NCBI GenBank assembly: GCA_032718865.1
Contig: JALUTQ010000006.1
Span: forward strand, 62,001 to 126,000
Origin: Tilletia caries
Taxonomy: Eukaryota > Basidiomycota > Exobasidiomycetes > Tilletiales > Tilletiaceae
Length of the DNA stretch: 64,000 nucleotides
Direction of reading: 5' to 3'
In this document: in pieces, positions 53,106 to 64,000 of the stretch
Layout: every line of letters begins with the position of its first letter
Position numbering within the stretch: the stretch's first letter is position 1
Made by a program: the position numbers and the translations under genes
The notes under the pieces: generated by a model
The model's database searches: none
Seen by the model: only the letters and a program-made list of their open reading frames with translations
What the model was told of the DNA's origin: nothing

Positions 53106-54480
53106 ATCAGTTCTTTTTGCCCCACATTGATTTTCTCACCCAACCCGCGACGCGCGTCGTGCGTCCGTGCACCACCCGCACGTAACCTGCAGGGCGCAAT
53201 CACCGTTTCATCTTCTTTCACTGACTTGCCCCTATCTCTGACTCCGTCTCCTGTGCACCACCCGCACGGTAGCCGTATGGCGCAATCACCACTTCACCGC
53301 TTCATCTCCTCTCACTTTCTGTCTGCCACTCTGACTCTCTCGACTCCCCTTTCCCTTTTGCTTCTTCTTGACTCACGTTCTCTCAGTCTTCCATAAGTCA
53401 TCAATGTCCCGATGACTCTGTTTGTAATTAAGTTGTGCCAAGAGGAGTGACTGGGTTCTGACGCATACGAGTGTCTTAATGGTGAATATGCGACTTGACG
53501 TGGCTGTGACTTACTCGAGTCACCAGCACTCGAACGCGCTCTCGCCACACAACATCTCTGGAGCTCGCACCGCACAAGTGTGCTGCACACTGCTGCGCAC
53601 CAGGGACACCTGAAAGGTATAAAAGGAGCGCCCATCTCGCCCTTTCCTCCCTTTCTGTCCCCCCAGCTCTATACTTTCACACACCTTGACACCTAACTTG
53701 GCAATCACATAACATTGCAGAGTTAAGTCACACGTGTGAAGTCTGAGTCTCATTAAGTTTCAACAAATTAGTCTCATACACTTTATTACCTTTTATACAC
53801 CACACCTCCTGTAGGACTACTAGCATCTAGATCAGTGATCAACCCAGTAGACATAGGCCAAAGTTCTAGAAGCGTTTCACTTCTGTCTCCATACAACGAG
53901 CGGTACTACACGTGGACTGTCCAACACCGAATCTATCAGGTCGATTGCTCTCTTGTAGTTGGGAAACCTTACAAAGAGTCAGTGTGGATGCTCTTTTTAA
54001 GGCAGCCGATGGTCAGCGGTCAGAGTCAGGACCAATTGGCCCAAAAGAACCGACCCTAACTCTGTAAGTACCTCAATGGAAGAAGCCTTACTTCCGCCAT
54101 ATATGACTATCAACTATGGCTGTGAAGAGAGTCGTCGAGACAAGGGAGGGAGAGGAATAAGTGCGAGGAGCAGAGATGAGGGTTTAAGATCCTTGTCGGG
54201 GCAATTGAACGGAAAGTGCCACGGACACTACACTCACTGTAACATGGCCAGATCATGCATCATGTCGGAAGCCGTTTTGGAACAGGCTGGCATCAGAATC
54301 TGCCATTAATCGACCGCTGGGCCCCTAGCCACGGGCCTTGTACGAGCCCTGTATGGCAGAAGGCTAATGGCATCCATGGACTCCACACATGTCTGGCCCT
54401 CTTTCGAAAAAGGCTCTCGACTGACTGTTGTGTTGAGCCTCCTAGCACTACTGGCACATCGGAAGGCTGATCTCTACTAT
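53106..54480. other. promoter-like region, no gene recognised
   Basis: GTATAAAAGGAGC at about 53616 is a good TATA box, followed by pyrimidine-rich sequence; a solo LTR or a lost gene's promoter are possible. Two near-identical GTGCACCACCCGCACG phrases occur at 53166 and 53253. Short frames after 53835 have no domain. Confidence 0.4.
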
Positions 54481-54599
54481 CTCTAAAATGGGAATTGATT
54501 CGGCCACATCCAGATCTGATTCGGCCACAGCCATATGATCACCCTTTGGCCACTCATTTTCACGATCACGAGCACGGAGCAGTGTAATAGACAAGGCTA

Positions 54600-54829
54600 T
54601 CAAGGTAGTGAAGTGAAGAGTTAATTGACAAGGAAGAGAGGTTCTAAGTACAACGATGAGCTCGACAGGTGAAGAGATGAGGGCGAGAGAGGAGTGTGTC
54701 GTGGGAAAGTGGAGGCGCTGGTGTTGCTATGCAAGTGCGAAAGGAAGAAGCGAGAGAGCGATAAGAGAGAAAGGAAAAGGAGATAAGATAGACAGTCACG
54801 TGCATGAGCCACGTGGGCCATCTAGCACA
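54600..54829 (-). repeat. diverged solo or partial LTR
   Basis: The minus strand from 54829 starts TGTGCTAGATGG and follows the 277-bp LTR of the 21116 element (ACGTGGCTC, TATCTTATCTCCTTTTCC, CATAGCAACACC, GAGCTCATCGTTGTACTTAG) with substantial divergence. The 3' end of the LTR is not clear. Confidence 0.6.
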
Positions 54830-54870
54830 AGCAGCGCAACTGGTCACCACTCACCACTCTCACCAGTCAT

Positions 54871-55888
54871 CAGTGTTGAACATACTATTGGAGTATGGAG
54901 TATTCCTATATACTATAGTATATATACTATTTGCAAAAACATACTATATACTATCGGGTCCCGGGAGATTTTTTTGGAAAACATACTATATACTATTTCA
55001 AAATCTGGCGGAGGTTATAGTATACTATAGTACCAATTTTGGTCCGAGACCCCGAGCACGTCGTCTCAAAGTACTATAGTATATCTATAGTATGTTGGAT
55101 ATATGCATCATCCATGACACTTGGGTCGAGACTGGTCTCACCTTTTAGTATAGTGGTAGAATGTTCACAACATGAGCGACTATAGTCATAGCCGCTGATA
55201 GTCGCACTTACGACTATGACTATGACTATGCTCCAGAAAATGCATGACAATAGTCGCCATAGTCGCTAAAAATCCGGTCTAAAATTGTTTTTGCGACTAT
55301 AGTTGGACAATAGCTGTACGTCAAGGCTATAGTCGCAGCAAACAATTCGGATATAGTCCGACTATAGTATGTTATGGTCTGACTATAGCTTGGAGTTGCG
55401 ACTATAGCCGCAGGCCCGACCGCCACCGCTATAGTCAGACTATGACATCTATTTCCCATGAAACACTATAGCCAGTCATAGTGCGACTATTATTGTTCGA
55501 TAGTCGAACCACAGCCTGACTATATCCGATTTTAGACAATAAAAAGCGACCTACACTATAATTATTTATAGTCTGAAATTTGACGTGCAACTATAGTGCG
55601 ACAATTATTGTCCCAAAGTCCGACTATAGTGGCGCACAGGCGTTACAATTTTGGCTATAGTCACACTATAGTGCAAATTTTGGCTGCGCAAAACCCTGCG
55701 ACTATAGTCGACTATGGCACTATAGTCAGACTTGCGACTATGACTATTTCGGATTTTTAAAAAACGCCTACGACTACGACTATGACTATGCCAAAAAACG
55801 TGCGACTATAGTCGGAGCCGAGCCCTGGTATGGAGTATACTACCCGAGCCCCTGAAAACAGTATACTATAGTATGTTGTTCAACACTG
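54871..55888. mobile_element. hAT-like non-autonomous element, 1018 bp
   Basis: 8-bp duplication CCAGTCAT (54863-54870, 55889-55896); inverted ends CAGTGTTGAACA. The interior has TATACTATAGTATA palindromes near both ends. A truncated copy of the CGACTATAG element (25801 family) is nested at 55172-55827. Confidence 0.8.
55172..55827. mobile_element. truncated copy of the CGACTATAG hAT-like element
   Basis: Near-identical to 25865-26521, ending with the same GCCGAGCCCTG terminus; the first ~60 bp of the element are missing. No duplication at its borders. Confidence 0.8.
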
Positions 55889-56109
55889 CCAGTCATCACT
55901 GCAGACTGCCTAAATCCTGGGCTATGGCCTATGTGTATATAAAAGGATGCCCACACAATGATTTGTTGAAAATTGAGATCAGCATTCAGCAAGCGTGGAG
56001 GGGTAAAGAGTGACAAGCAAGGATGATGAGAGCGTGATGGATGATAAGCAATCGTGAGAGGAGAATGAGCGGAGCTCGCGCTGGTCGGATGGCGCGTGTG
56101 ACGCGGAGA

Positions 56110-58070
56110 GAGAGAGAGAGAGAGAAATTTGATTACCCAACGACGCGCTAATAACTTGCGCAAGACATAGCGGGGCACGTAAAGACGCGCGACTCCGGAA
56201 TACAGAGGGGTTCAAAGTAACAGGTATCAAGTGGGCAGCGCTCCTAATATGCGAGTTATGGTGCAAACGAAGAGTCAAGTGGCTGGCAGCATCACCGTAT
56301 ACGGCGGCGAAAAAAGAGAAAGCGGCGAAGTCGTCTGGGCGGAGCAGTGTCGGTCTGTCGGCCAAGGGTCGAATCCTTAATGCGGCGGTCTGAGTGGCGG
56401 CGGTGGGTTGACGGGGCCAGCGACGGGCGGAGTGTCTTGATGATGGTGGTGTCGGATTTGATGTTGTTGAGGGCGAGAGTCGAGATACGGAAATGAGAAA
56501 ATGAGAAAGTTTGTTCACGTCGAGGTTGCTGCTGCTGCGACATCCTCCGGCCCCGCCTGCTTGTCCGACAGCAAGGTCTTCCGGCGAGCTTGGTCTCCCG
56601 CCTTCAGAATCGCATTGAGAGTATCGCCCTTCGGGTGAACGAAGGCGCGTGCTTTCTTGTCGAACTTGGCGCGTCCTGGGCATTGCCCGAATCCTGCCTT
56701 ATGTGGACCACGGCAACGGGGGCAACGGGGAAGACAGGAACGAGCCTTGTCCTTGCAGTGGGTGCAGGTGTGGGCGTCTATCGAGTGTCCCCAGGCACTG
56801 CAGTGTGCGCATCTTGGCTGCAATGCGGTGCACTTGTTGGTGCGGTGGGAAAAAGAGAGGCATAGCTCGCAACATTCGAGTGCCTTGAGAGGGCGGTACA
56901 CTTCGAGCCAAGCTCGTCGTCCGAACAAGTCGAAGTGTCGTCCCGCGCGCAAGGAAGTGCCAACCGACGTTGAGAAGGTAACACATGTCGTTTTCAAGTT
57001 CTGAGCGGCACCTTGTGCACACAAACGGCGCACGTTGCCGACCAGAGAGTGCGGTCGGTCTGGATCCACGATCCGAAGGCGGGCGATGATTTCGGCCCGC
57101 AAATCGTTCTCGTCGACCAGCTTGTTGTCGATGAATGTTGGAATATCGCGGAGGACCCAACGATGCCAATTCTCGTTGCGCTCGACCCGGGTCGCCCCTA
57201 AGGCTGCTGCGATTCGCGCAAAGTGTGGTTCGAGTTCTTCAACCGTGCATCCACCTGTAGGAGTTAGCGCGAGGCCTGAAGACACCTTGTCGACGACACT
57301 GATCCTTGCGCCCGGAGGAGCTAGTGCCGTGTCGAGGGTGCTATTGGCCAGGTCGCGCTGCACACTGGGGTCGAGGTTGAGGGTAGGATGGTTGCTGTCG
57401 TAGCGGGCAAACAGGCGGAAGTCTTTCAGACCTTCGGCCGTTGCTGCCGATCGAGCACTGCCGCGTCCCATTCCGACTACGCGCCAGTCTTGAAGCGAGT
57501 CGGGAAGGGCTGTTCGAGTCGTGATCGGAGCACCACGGGCGGGAGGGGAGGGATTCGAGTGGGTGTCGGTGCGGGTAGCGTTGGCAGTTTCCGCGGCGGA
57601 TGGGGGCGTCGAGTGCGTACCTAGGCCTTTGAAGGAGGCCTTCGGCGCTTTGACGACGTAGGAGTTGAGGCCGTCAATGAGTTCGGGTGGGAATGGTGGG
57701 GCGTGCGGTCCCGCTTCGGTGTGTTTGATAGCTGCTCGACAAGTCGAGAGCAAAAGGTGCATCGAGTCGACATTGATAGCATCCGCCTGAGCCATCTCCT
57801 GAACGAGGTTGTAGAGATGGTTCCAAAAGGTGTTCTTTGCCTTTGCGTTCTTGTTGCGGACGGAAGCGGCAGCGTCGATTTCGGTGCGCAGTGTCTTGAG
57901 TGAATCGGGTGTGGTTTTGGTCGCGGATGGCGGGGGCGCGGGGCAGGACCGGGTGCCGCCGATGCCACAGCAGCGAATGTCACCGTGGCAGCAGCAGGTG
58001 CAGCCGGCAGCCTCTGCGGCGCCGTCTTTGATCGAGTTTTAGGAGGCATGTTCCCTTAATGAATCTTGAT
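56110..58070 (-). mobile_element. Tad-like LINE with internal deletion
   Basis: Bounded by the 16-bp direct repeat GCGTGTGACGCGGAGA (56094-56109, 58071-58086), a LINE-type target duplication. The minus strand has an ORF1 starting 22 bp from the 5' end and the first ~50 codons of an ORF2 endonuclease (SHFRISTLALNNIKSDTTII). Then a jump leads to a possible ORF2 C-terminal phrase (LLRPDDFAAFSFFAAVYG) and a CT-rich 3' tail. The endonuclease core and reverse transcriptase are deleted. Confidence 0.65.
56515..58049 (-). pseudogene. LINE ORF1 (zinc-knuckle gag-like protein)
   Basis: The ATG at 58049 gives MPPKTRSKTAPQRLPAAPAA. A two-base GC gain near 57935 moves the frame to ATKTTPDSLKTLRTEIDAAA and NTFWNHLYNLVQEMAQ, which then runs open to TGA 56515. 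From MAQADAINVDSMHLLLSTC it is 426 aa without a break. The middle resembles the RNA-binding region of Tad-type ORF1 (IPTFIDNKLVDENDLRAEI, RAWLEVYRPLKALECCELC). At the C-terminus three zinc knuckles follow: CELCLSFSHRTNKC, CAHCSAWGHSIDAHTC, and CPRCRGPHKAGFGQC. It binds LINE RNA in known systems. Confidence 0.75.
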
Positions 58071-58193
58071 GCGTGTGACGCGGAGAAAGAGAGGAGCGCG
58101 CTTGGTCGGGCGCGTGACGCGCTTCCACGTGTCATGGCTGTGGCCGAATCAGATCTGGATGTGGCCGAATCAATTTTTTTTCCCCTCTAAAAT

Positions 58194-60996
58194 CCAACGG
58201 TTTACCTCATTTCGGAAAGAATCGGACCGGGTGAGCCCGACTGACGCAGCGCTGCTTGAGACCTCATCTGGGGCGAGCTCTCTCCCCCCCCTTTCAGTCT
58301 GTTCACCATCACCATGGTATCTCAGCATCGCCTCCTTCAGCCCTTCTTCCTTCACAGTTTCCATCAACCCTGGCCGGGATTTTCAATCTCGGCACTTTTC
58401 TCTTACTGACCCGTTCTTCTCATGCTTCAAGTCTAACGCCTCAACATACAACGTGGTCATCGCCTGGCTCGGACTACGATGTCCATCAAGGAAGTGTTCT
58501 GTACTGATCGTTCATCGTTCATTCTTTGACCTTGATTCTGATTTCTGCACTCATCCGCACTCCACAGACCACAATCCACATGGACATGCTCACAATTCTT
58601 CGTTTGGTTCTCTGATCTCTCTCTATTCTTTACCGTTTTCCAGTCGCATGAAGATTCCCATTTCCGTTGACCGTCAATCTTCCCAGCTTCATCAAACCAC
58701 GAACTCTTTCTCCTCCCACTGTGTTGCAGGAACCAGCCATTAAGTACAGGACCACTCAGCACACTGTCGACTGTGGGCATTATCTGACATTCTGACTTCT
58801 CGCCGACCCACTCACCCACTCTCACTGACTATTTCCATCATTTCCATTCAAGCAGAACAGGCCACAGGCCGCAGCTCATGCTCCTACCAATAAACACATC
58901 TAACCCCAGCTTCCGGAGGTGCTCCATGATAGTGTCTCTGGAATTTAGCATGCAACGACGACGTGACCGCCGACCACCCGCCAGTGCGGAGACATTGCGC
59001 CCCTACCCGTCCACACCAAGACAAGGATGCGCCGTGCGCCACCGTCACCACTCGACATCGATAAAACAGACATTGTTGTCCGTCGACGAGTCTCACGACC
59101 TCTTCCGCGCCAACTCCACCTCCGGAATTTTGAAATGAAGGAGGCCACCGACCGCGTGCTCTCAGCTGATCGCTGATCTTTATCATCTTATTCAGCATCG
59201 CGGTCGTAGCCGTCGGCAACAGTCATGAGCCAGTGTATCCTTCTCACTTGCACTTTCCTGCTCTGTTTCCTTCCCCGCTGACTTCATACCTCTTCAACAG
59301 TGACTGAGGACGACTGCAGGTGGTACAGTACTACACCGCCAATGACTCCGACTGGCTCGGCGATCGGGACGCCATCCGCCACCTGTGTCGCGAGGCACCA
59401 CGGCCCACGCACGTAAGCTGGCCACTGCTACGTCGGTATAATCCGCAGCACCACTGACCACATAGCCACATCAACGTCACCAGCACCTTCTCTCTCACTG
59501 TCCACCAACAAGCCGTTGCGAACAGACCGTCAACCGCCAATCTCAGCGCTCTCGACCGCAGGAGAGCCGCGAACAATCTCAGAGCAACAGCCAACAGGTG
59601 ACTCCGGGTTATTCAGCGATAGCAGTGCCAATTCTGCGAACAATTCTAACATCACTCCTCCTCTCTACTGGGAACTGTCTCGATCTCCTCTTTTCCCCTC
59701 CTCTGCAGCGCAACGTGTTTCGATGGCTTCTGTGCGGTGTGCCCCGTGGACTGGGCCGCTGTACTTTGGAGGATTGGCCTGTGAAGGAGTAGAAGGTGGA
59801 GACGGAAGAGAAGGAGGAGAAGGAGCCTATGACGTCTGTGAATTGTGAGGTAGATGGGATGGTGGCTTTCCTGCCTATAATCCACAGCACACATTGACAC
59901 ATTCGTGCTGACTCTATTTTCCCACTGTCCCACATCCTCTAGAACTCACAGACTTACTTCTAAGAGCTCTCGCAACCAGAAATCAAGATTAGGCCCGAGT
60001 AGGCCGCGCGGAGACTGTTTTTATTCGTCAACGATTCAGACCAGGGTCGTTTTCAACCTCATCGCTGTTTGCTTCTTACTGCTTTTTTTCGAGTCTTCCC
60101 TTCTAAATTTTGCTCACTGTCTTCCCTTCAGCCTTGGACGCCCAACCCACAGGCCACAGGTAACAATGCACAAACCCGCGAAAGCGGTCAGTAACTCAGT
60201 ACTCAGTCCCGGAACCTCGGTCGAAGGGCAAGCTTTAAACACAAGCGCCAGGCAGTGAGTTCAAGTCTTGAATCTTGATCGACCATCTTCCGCTATGATT
60301 CATCAGGGATATGATAGGGTCTCGCGCAGCTCCGGACGACGTCTGGGCGAGACCCCCTCGCGCAAAACCCGTGTGAAACCCGCGCGCCGCACCCTGGCGC
60401 AACGGTCGCACAGAGCAGGGCGAGGTCCTTTCCTCGCACACGGGCTCGCACTGCTTTGCGCGAGGCCAGCTCTCACACTGCTCGCACTTGCATCGCACAC
60501 AGCACTCTCTCAACTTTCTTCGGGCTCGCACAAGCCTCGCACGCGCATCGCACACAGCATTCAGGGCTCGCACACGGCTCGCACACGGCAGTGCCAGATC
60601 CAATCCATATTCCATAGCATCATCCAGGAGAAGTGAGAACAAGCAGATGCGGAGATCGGATTCGGAAGCTTGCAAGCATCCTTATTCCTTGCGAGGAAAG
60701 AGGCCCGCGAGTTGATGTCGATCTGCGCGGAGAATCGGAAAAAGGAAAGAACAAGTCAGTGTCATAGCTCATTGACCAGAGACCCAGAGCCCAGATGCGC
60801 GAACCTGCTTGTCAATGGAGAGGAGAGCGCTGACTGCTGAGGATGGGAAAGAGAAGGAGTGAATATAAGCAGACATGTCCTCTTGGATGTGTACTCTGGA
60901 GCTACTCACCCCTCTAACCTCTTCCCTCATCCTGTTTCACCCGATACCCAGTACCCAACAGATACACACACCTTCTCAAAAGGGCCTGGAGGGAAC
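58194..60996. other. exon-like fragments, no gene recognised
   Basis: Several plus-strand stretches look like exons with splice signals, for example 59320-59411 (VVQYYTANDSDWLGDRDAIR) between CTGCAG and GTAAGC, and 59512-59599 between AACAAG and GTGACT. They could not be assembled into a protein. 60330-60610 is a low-complexity tract of GCTCGCAC/GCGAG repeats with a GGGTCTCGC...GCGAGACCC palindrome near 60317-60355. Confidence 0.35.
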
Positions 60997-63169
60997 ATGA
61001 GAGGAGCAGGTCGAGGTAAGCATGGTCGTTTCTCAGTTCTCAGAGCTTTGACTGACCTTGCTTGATGATTCGTTCCCAGCTACCGCGCGTGGTGGTGGAG
61101 GGTTCCGTGGTGGAGCCTCTGCTGCCCGAGGTGGAGCCGTCCCAGCTGCGCCGTCCCTTGCTGCGATGCAAGCAGCGTCTGAAGAGGAGCAACGAAAACG
61201 TCAGTACTTCATCGAGTGCAGGGACGGCCTACTTGCCGATCTGTCCACACAGCTGCAAGAGAAGGCCACAGAGATGCAGAACGGATTGAAGGAGCACATC
61301 GATGCGGCGTTGAACGACTATCACGAGGCCGCCAAAACATTCACTGCAGCTCACCAAGTTGTAGACCTCGACGATGTCGACCATAGCCAGGTTAAGGACG
61401 GAAAAATCGTCCTGGTCCTGAACGATATACAGCTCGACGAAGTGCAGCACGCGTTGCGACGACACCGAGAGGCAGAGGGAAGGATCGAAGAGCTCGAGCG
61501 CGAGATGAACGCGCTTCGGACCAAGCTGGAGGAACAGCGGAGGGAACAACGTCAGCAACCGGCGCAGCGAACTCAATTTCGGCAGTCACCTGAATTCACC
61601 GACGAGGAAGATCTCGAGAGCGGACCAGTGCGCGATGCCGATCGCTCCCCTCCTCGAAAGCGGAGTAGGTCTCGGAAGGTCGTCGGGCCCGGTCGACCAG
61701 ACGCGAAGATCCAGGAAGCCTTCGAGGAACTGGTGCGAGAAGGGTTTGGAATCGATCCAGATGAGCCGTGGCCTGACTACCCATCGATATCGAGAAACTC
61801 ACCCGAGTGGCCGCGACATCCACCCACGGCTAAACCGATTCGATCCGAAAATCCCGACGACAGCGAGGAAGACGATGCTGACGAAGAAGGAGAATTGATG
61901 GATCGTCTGGATTGGGTGGGAGGGAGGATGGACGATGCAGAGTTCAGATCAATCCTACGCAAGCATGCGAAGACACTCACGGACGAAGCGGACGCATACC
62001 GACTGCCGCCGAAGGAGCAAATGCGTGAATACGACTACATCTATCGAGCATGCGCTCGCACGCTGGAGAACATCAAACGCACCTGTCGGGAGCGGAAGCA
62101 GAAGGACGCTGCGACACTGCTGTCAAAGAAGGAGACAAAGGGTCGGTCAGATCGGCGGCGGAACAGGAGGAAGGGGAGGGGCAATGCGCGACTCAACGTG
62201 ACGAAGAGGCACTCACAGCTTCAAACCAAGGCCTCGCTCGACATGGTCACCTACGACTGCGTGGAGGGCGACGAAACCGAGTTTGAGGATCTTGAGAGCA
62301 ATAGCGACGACGACGAGCCACGCCCAGCTAAGAAGTACCTGAGGGTCATAATTCCAGAATGGTGGTCAGACCAAAACTATCAGCTTCAAGAGCAGCTCGA
62401 TTCTAGAGTCCCTCAAACCCCTTCCGGCTACCCGGAAAAGCAGCCCAGCTTTCTTACCCGTCATACCGCAGCCCTTCCTTCGACAATTCCCCGCATCGCC
62501 GTCAGCTCTGAGTTCGCCAACAAGCATCCAGACCTGGTCGTCGCAGTCCACAAGAACAAGCCTCCCTTCAACCCCGACCGTGGCTCTTTTGCGGCAGATG
62601 CAGACGCCTGGGGAAACCCACTTACACACTTGTTCTTGCCTGATGCTGCGCGAAACGACAGAGGCGCGAGACGCGACGAGGGCGGAGAGGATGTTGAAGG
62701 GCAGAGTGCCGCCGCCGCCGAACGGGATGCTGCTGCCGAACGAGACGCCGCCGCCGCCGCTGAACGAGGTGCTGGTGCTGCTGGACGAGGTGCCGCCGCT
62801 GAACGAGGTGCTGGTGCTGCTGGACGAGGTGCCGCCGCTGAACGAGGTGCTGGTGCTGCTGGACGAGGTGCCGCCGCTGAACGAGGTGCTGGTGCTGCTG
62901 GACGAGAAGGAGTTGCTGGACGAGGTGCCGCCGCTGAACGAGGTGCTGGTGCTGCTGGACGAGGCGCTGCCACTGTGGGAGGAGGTGCTGTCACTGTGGG
63001 AGGAGGTGCTGCTGCTGCCGAACGAGACGCTGCTGCTGCTGAACGAAGAGGAGGTGCTGTGGGAGGAGGTGCTGCTGCTGGGAGGCGAGACGCTGCTTCT
63101 ATAGGACGAGGCGGCACCGGACGAAGTACTGCGACCGCTGGAGGAGAAGATGCTGCTGTTCGAGGATGA
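60997..63169 (+). CDS. hypothetical RGG/coiled-coil protein with repeat tail
   Basis: Exon 1 60997-61015 (MRGAGR), intron 61016-61079, exon 2 61080-63169 joined at GCT. Residues 1-40 are Gly/Arg-rich (RGGGGFRGGASAARGG). A long helix follows (~45-175: KRQYFIECRDGLLADLSTQL, REAEGRIEELEREMNALRTK). The middle (~190-450) is charged, with EWPRHP, YDYIYRACARTLENIKRTC and a basic RSDRRRNRRKGRGN motif, then EWWSDQNYQLQEQLDS. After residue ~545 it is an Ala/Gly/Arg repeat (GAGAAGRGAAAER) made by a 39-bp minisatellite. No known domain; similar mixed coiled-coil/basic proteins accompany some basidiomycete transposons, but this is not established here. The tail's codons end in A/T unlike the rest, so the true stop may be earlier. 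Confidence 0.6.
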
Positions 63170-63574
63170 GGCGCTGCTGCTCAAGTCGGAGGAGCTGCTG
63201 CCCGAGGAGGAGCTGCTGTTCGGGGTGAAGAAGCGGTTTCCCGAGGAGGAGGAGCTGCTGTTCGGGGTGGAGGACTTACCCGAGTCGGAGGAGCTGCTGC
63301 TCGAGTCGGAGGAGCTACCCAAAGAGGAGGAGCTGCTGCTCGAGGTGGCGGAGTTGCTGTCCGAGGGGGAGCTGCTGGTGGTGGGCGAGGGGGAGCTGCT
63401 GCCGCAGGGCGAGGAGGAGCTGATGGACGCGGAGGAGAGGTTGCTGGACGAGTAGTAGCTGCCGATGACCAAAGTGCTGCTGGGAGAGGTGCTGGGGGAG
63501 GAAGTGTTGAGGGCCGAAAGAGACGCACCCTCGATCTTGATCTCGACAGCCAGATGGACGTTGAAGACGACCAT
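62700..63574 (-). other. antisense serine-rich ORF overlapping the previous gene
   Basis: The ATG at 63574 gives MVVFNVHLAVEIKIEGASLS, then ~250 residues mostly Ser with Thr/Gly (SSSSTSTSFSGG repeated, SSSSSGNRFFTPNSSSSSGS), with codons almost all ending in C or G as in genuine genes here. The frame stays open to 62366, but below ~62690 it is the plain antisense of the other gene. It could be a Ser-rich wall or secreted protein, or a by-product of the repeat's composition. Confidence 0.4.
62758..62970. repeat. 39-bp coding minisatellite
   Basis: At least five units of a 39-bp sequence containing GAGGTGCTGGTGCTGCTGGA, plus a truncated one; in frame on both strands because 39 is a multiple of three. 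Confidence 0.9.
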
Positions 63575-63599
63575 TGATCATGCGGCGATGATGGAGCAG

Positions 63600-64000
63600 C
63601 TCTGAAAAAGGTTGAGCAAAAAGGTGTGGTCAAAAGGAGGCACTCGTACTAGCCTCAACGCCAACAAAACACTCGTGACTCACATTGATGTTGTCTTTGG
63701 TCTTCACCCGGAGACACTCCGGTGAGCGAATCAAGTGTGACGGTTAGGGCATCAGAGGCCAATCTTGATACCGGAAGAAGCTCCTCCTCTCCCCATTGAT
63801 TTGCGTCGGTTTAAAAGTACTTCAGATACCGCTGAAGTCGAGGGTCTGACATTGCCTCATCGAATCCGGGTACTGAGACCTTTGACGCGCGACGACCGAG
63901 CAGATACACTCGTGTCTCCGTACCGGAAGCGGCTCGGAAGTCGTGGCTAAGAATGTTCGCGATCTGGAAGAGATCCAGAGTCCCCCCATCCGCTTCGACG
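63600..64000 (+). other. edge of an unknown gene?
   Basis: 63775-63951 is open and coding-like (PPLPIDLRRFKSTSDTAEVE, then TLPHRIRVLRPLTRDDRADT) up to TAA; no domain recognised. The window ends in further open sequence. Confidence 0.3.

Larger units (their letters stand above)
54490..58184. mobile_element. Mutator-like TIR element, 3.7 kb, carrying a LINE and a hAT-like element
   Basis: The ends are ~45-bp inverted repeats starting GGGAA(A)nATTGATTCGG and containing GATTCGGCCACA twice (54490-54534, 58133-58184). 9-bp target duplication CTCTAAAAT (54481-54489, 58185-58193). Both traits match the MITE at 10893. No transposase was seen; the content is other mobile DNA: a partial LTR, a hAT-like element and a LINE. 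Confidence 0.75.

Noticed and set aside
55140..55170. tRNA start-like TTTAGTATAGTGGTAGAATG inside the 54871 hAT-like element
   Set aside because: Only the A-box half is present; no B-box or stems follow because the nested element begins there.
62366..62690. Cysteine-containing C-terminus of the serine-rich antisense ORF
   Set aside because: Exact antisense of the coiled-coil gene's well-supported coding part; most likely not translated.

Overview
The window looks like a transposon-packed accessory region from a basidiomycete fungus, possibly a Pucciniomycotina-type yeast; that placement is inference. The reasons are short spliceosomal introns (about 45-75 nt, GTRNGY...YAG), G/C-ending codons in the credible genes, fungal element types (DIRS-like, Crypton-like, Tad-like LINE, Ty3), and host-gene remnants of fungal or eukaryotic families (Gcn1, muskelin, septin, Dicer). 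All domain calls come from reading motifs by eye; no search was run.

Layout. 1-2.7 kb: decayed Gcn1 exons and a TIR element. 2.7-8 kb: a degraded tyrosine-recombinase (DIRS-like) retroelement with a hAT-like insertion in its gag and an internal deletion of the reverse transcriptase. 8.3-10.2 kb: a cysteine-rich secreted-protein gene broken by a TA-flanked element. 10.3-16 kb: small TIR elements, dispersed repeats and a muskelin pseudogene. 16.4-17.3 kb: a low-complexity ORF. 17.6-20.9 kb: a spliced Crypton-like recombinase gene interrupted by a hAT-like element. 20.8-27.3 kb: one Tc1-like transposase gene split by a three-LTR retroelement array and a hAT-like element. 27.3-33.4 kb: repeats, several TIR elements and a gag-only LTR retrotransposon with identical LTRs. 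33.5-37.2 kb: Dicer-like and septin-like remnants. 37.6-44.7 kb: an apparently intact 7-exon gene of unknown function, and an 11-exon CMC/En-Spm-like transposase gene broken by an 8-bp duplication. 45.6-52.6 kb: a full-length Ty3 element, 1977 codons open, matching LTRs. 54.5-58.2 kb: a Mutator-like TIR element carrying a LINE and a hAT-like element. 61-63.2 kb: a coiled-coil hypothetical gene whose end overlaps a serine-rich antisense ORF.

How it fits together. Most insertions sit inside other mobile elements, and target-site duplications let many be delimited to the base. The only long frames that look intact are the Ty3 polyprotein, the gag of the LTR elements, the recombinase ORF of the DIRS-like element, the 389-aa accessory gene and two hypothetical proteins. 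Host genes (Gcn1, muskelin, Dicer, septin, the secreted protein) are all fragmentary or damaged, as expected of a repeat-rich, silenced or subtelomere-like compartment. The compartment label is inference.
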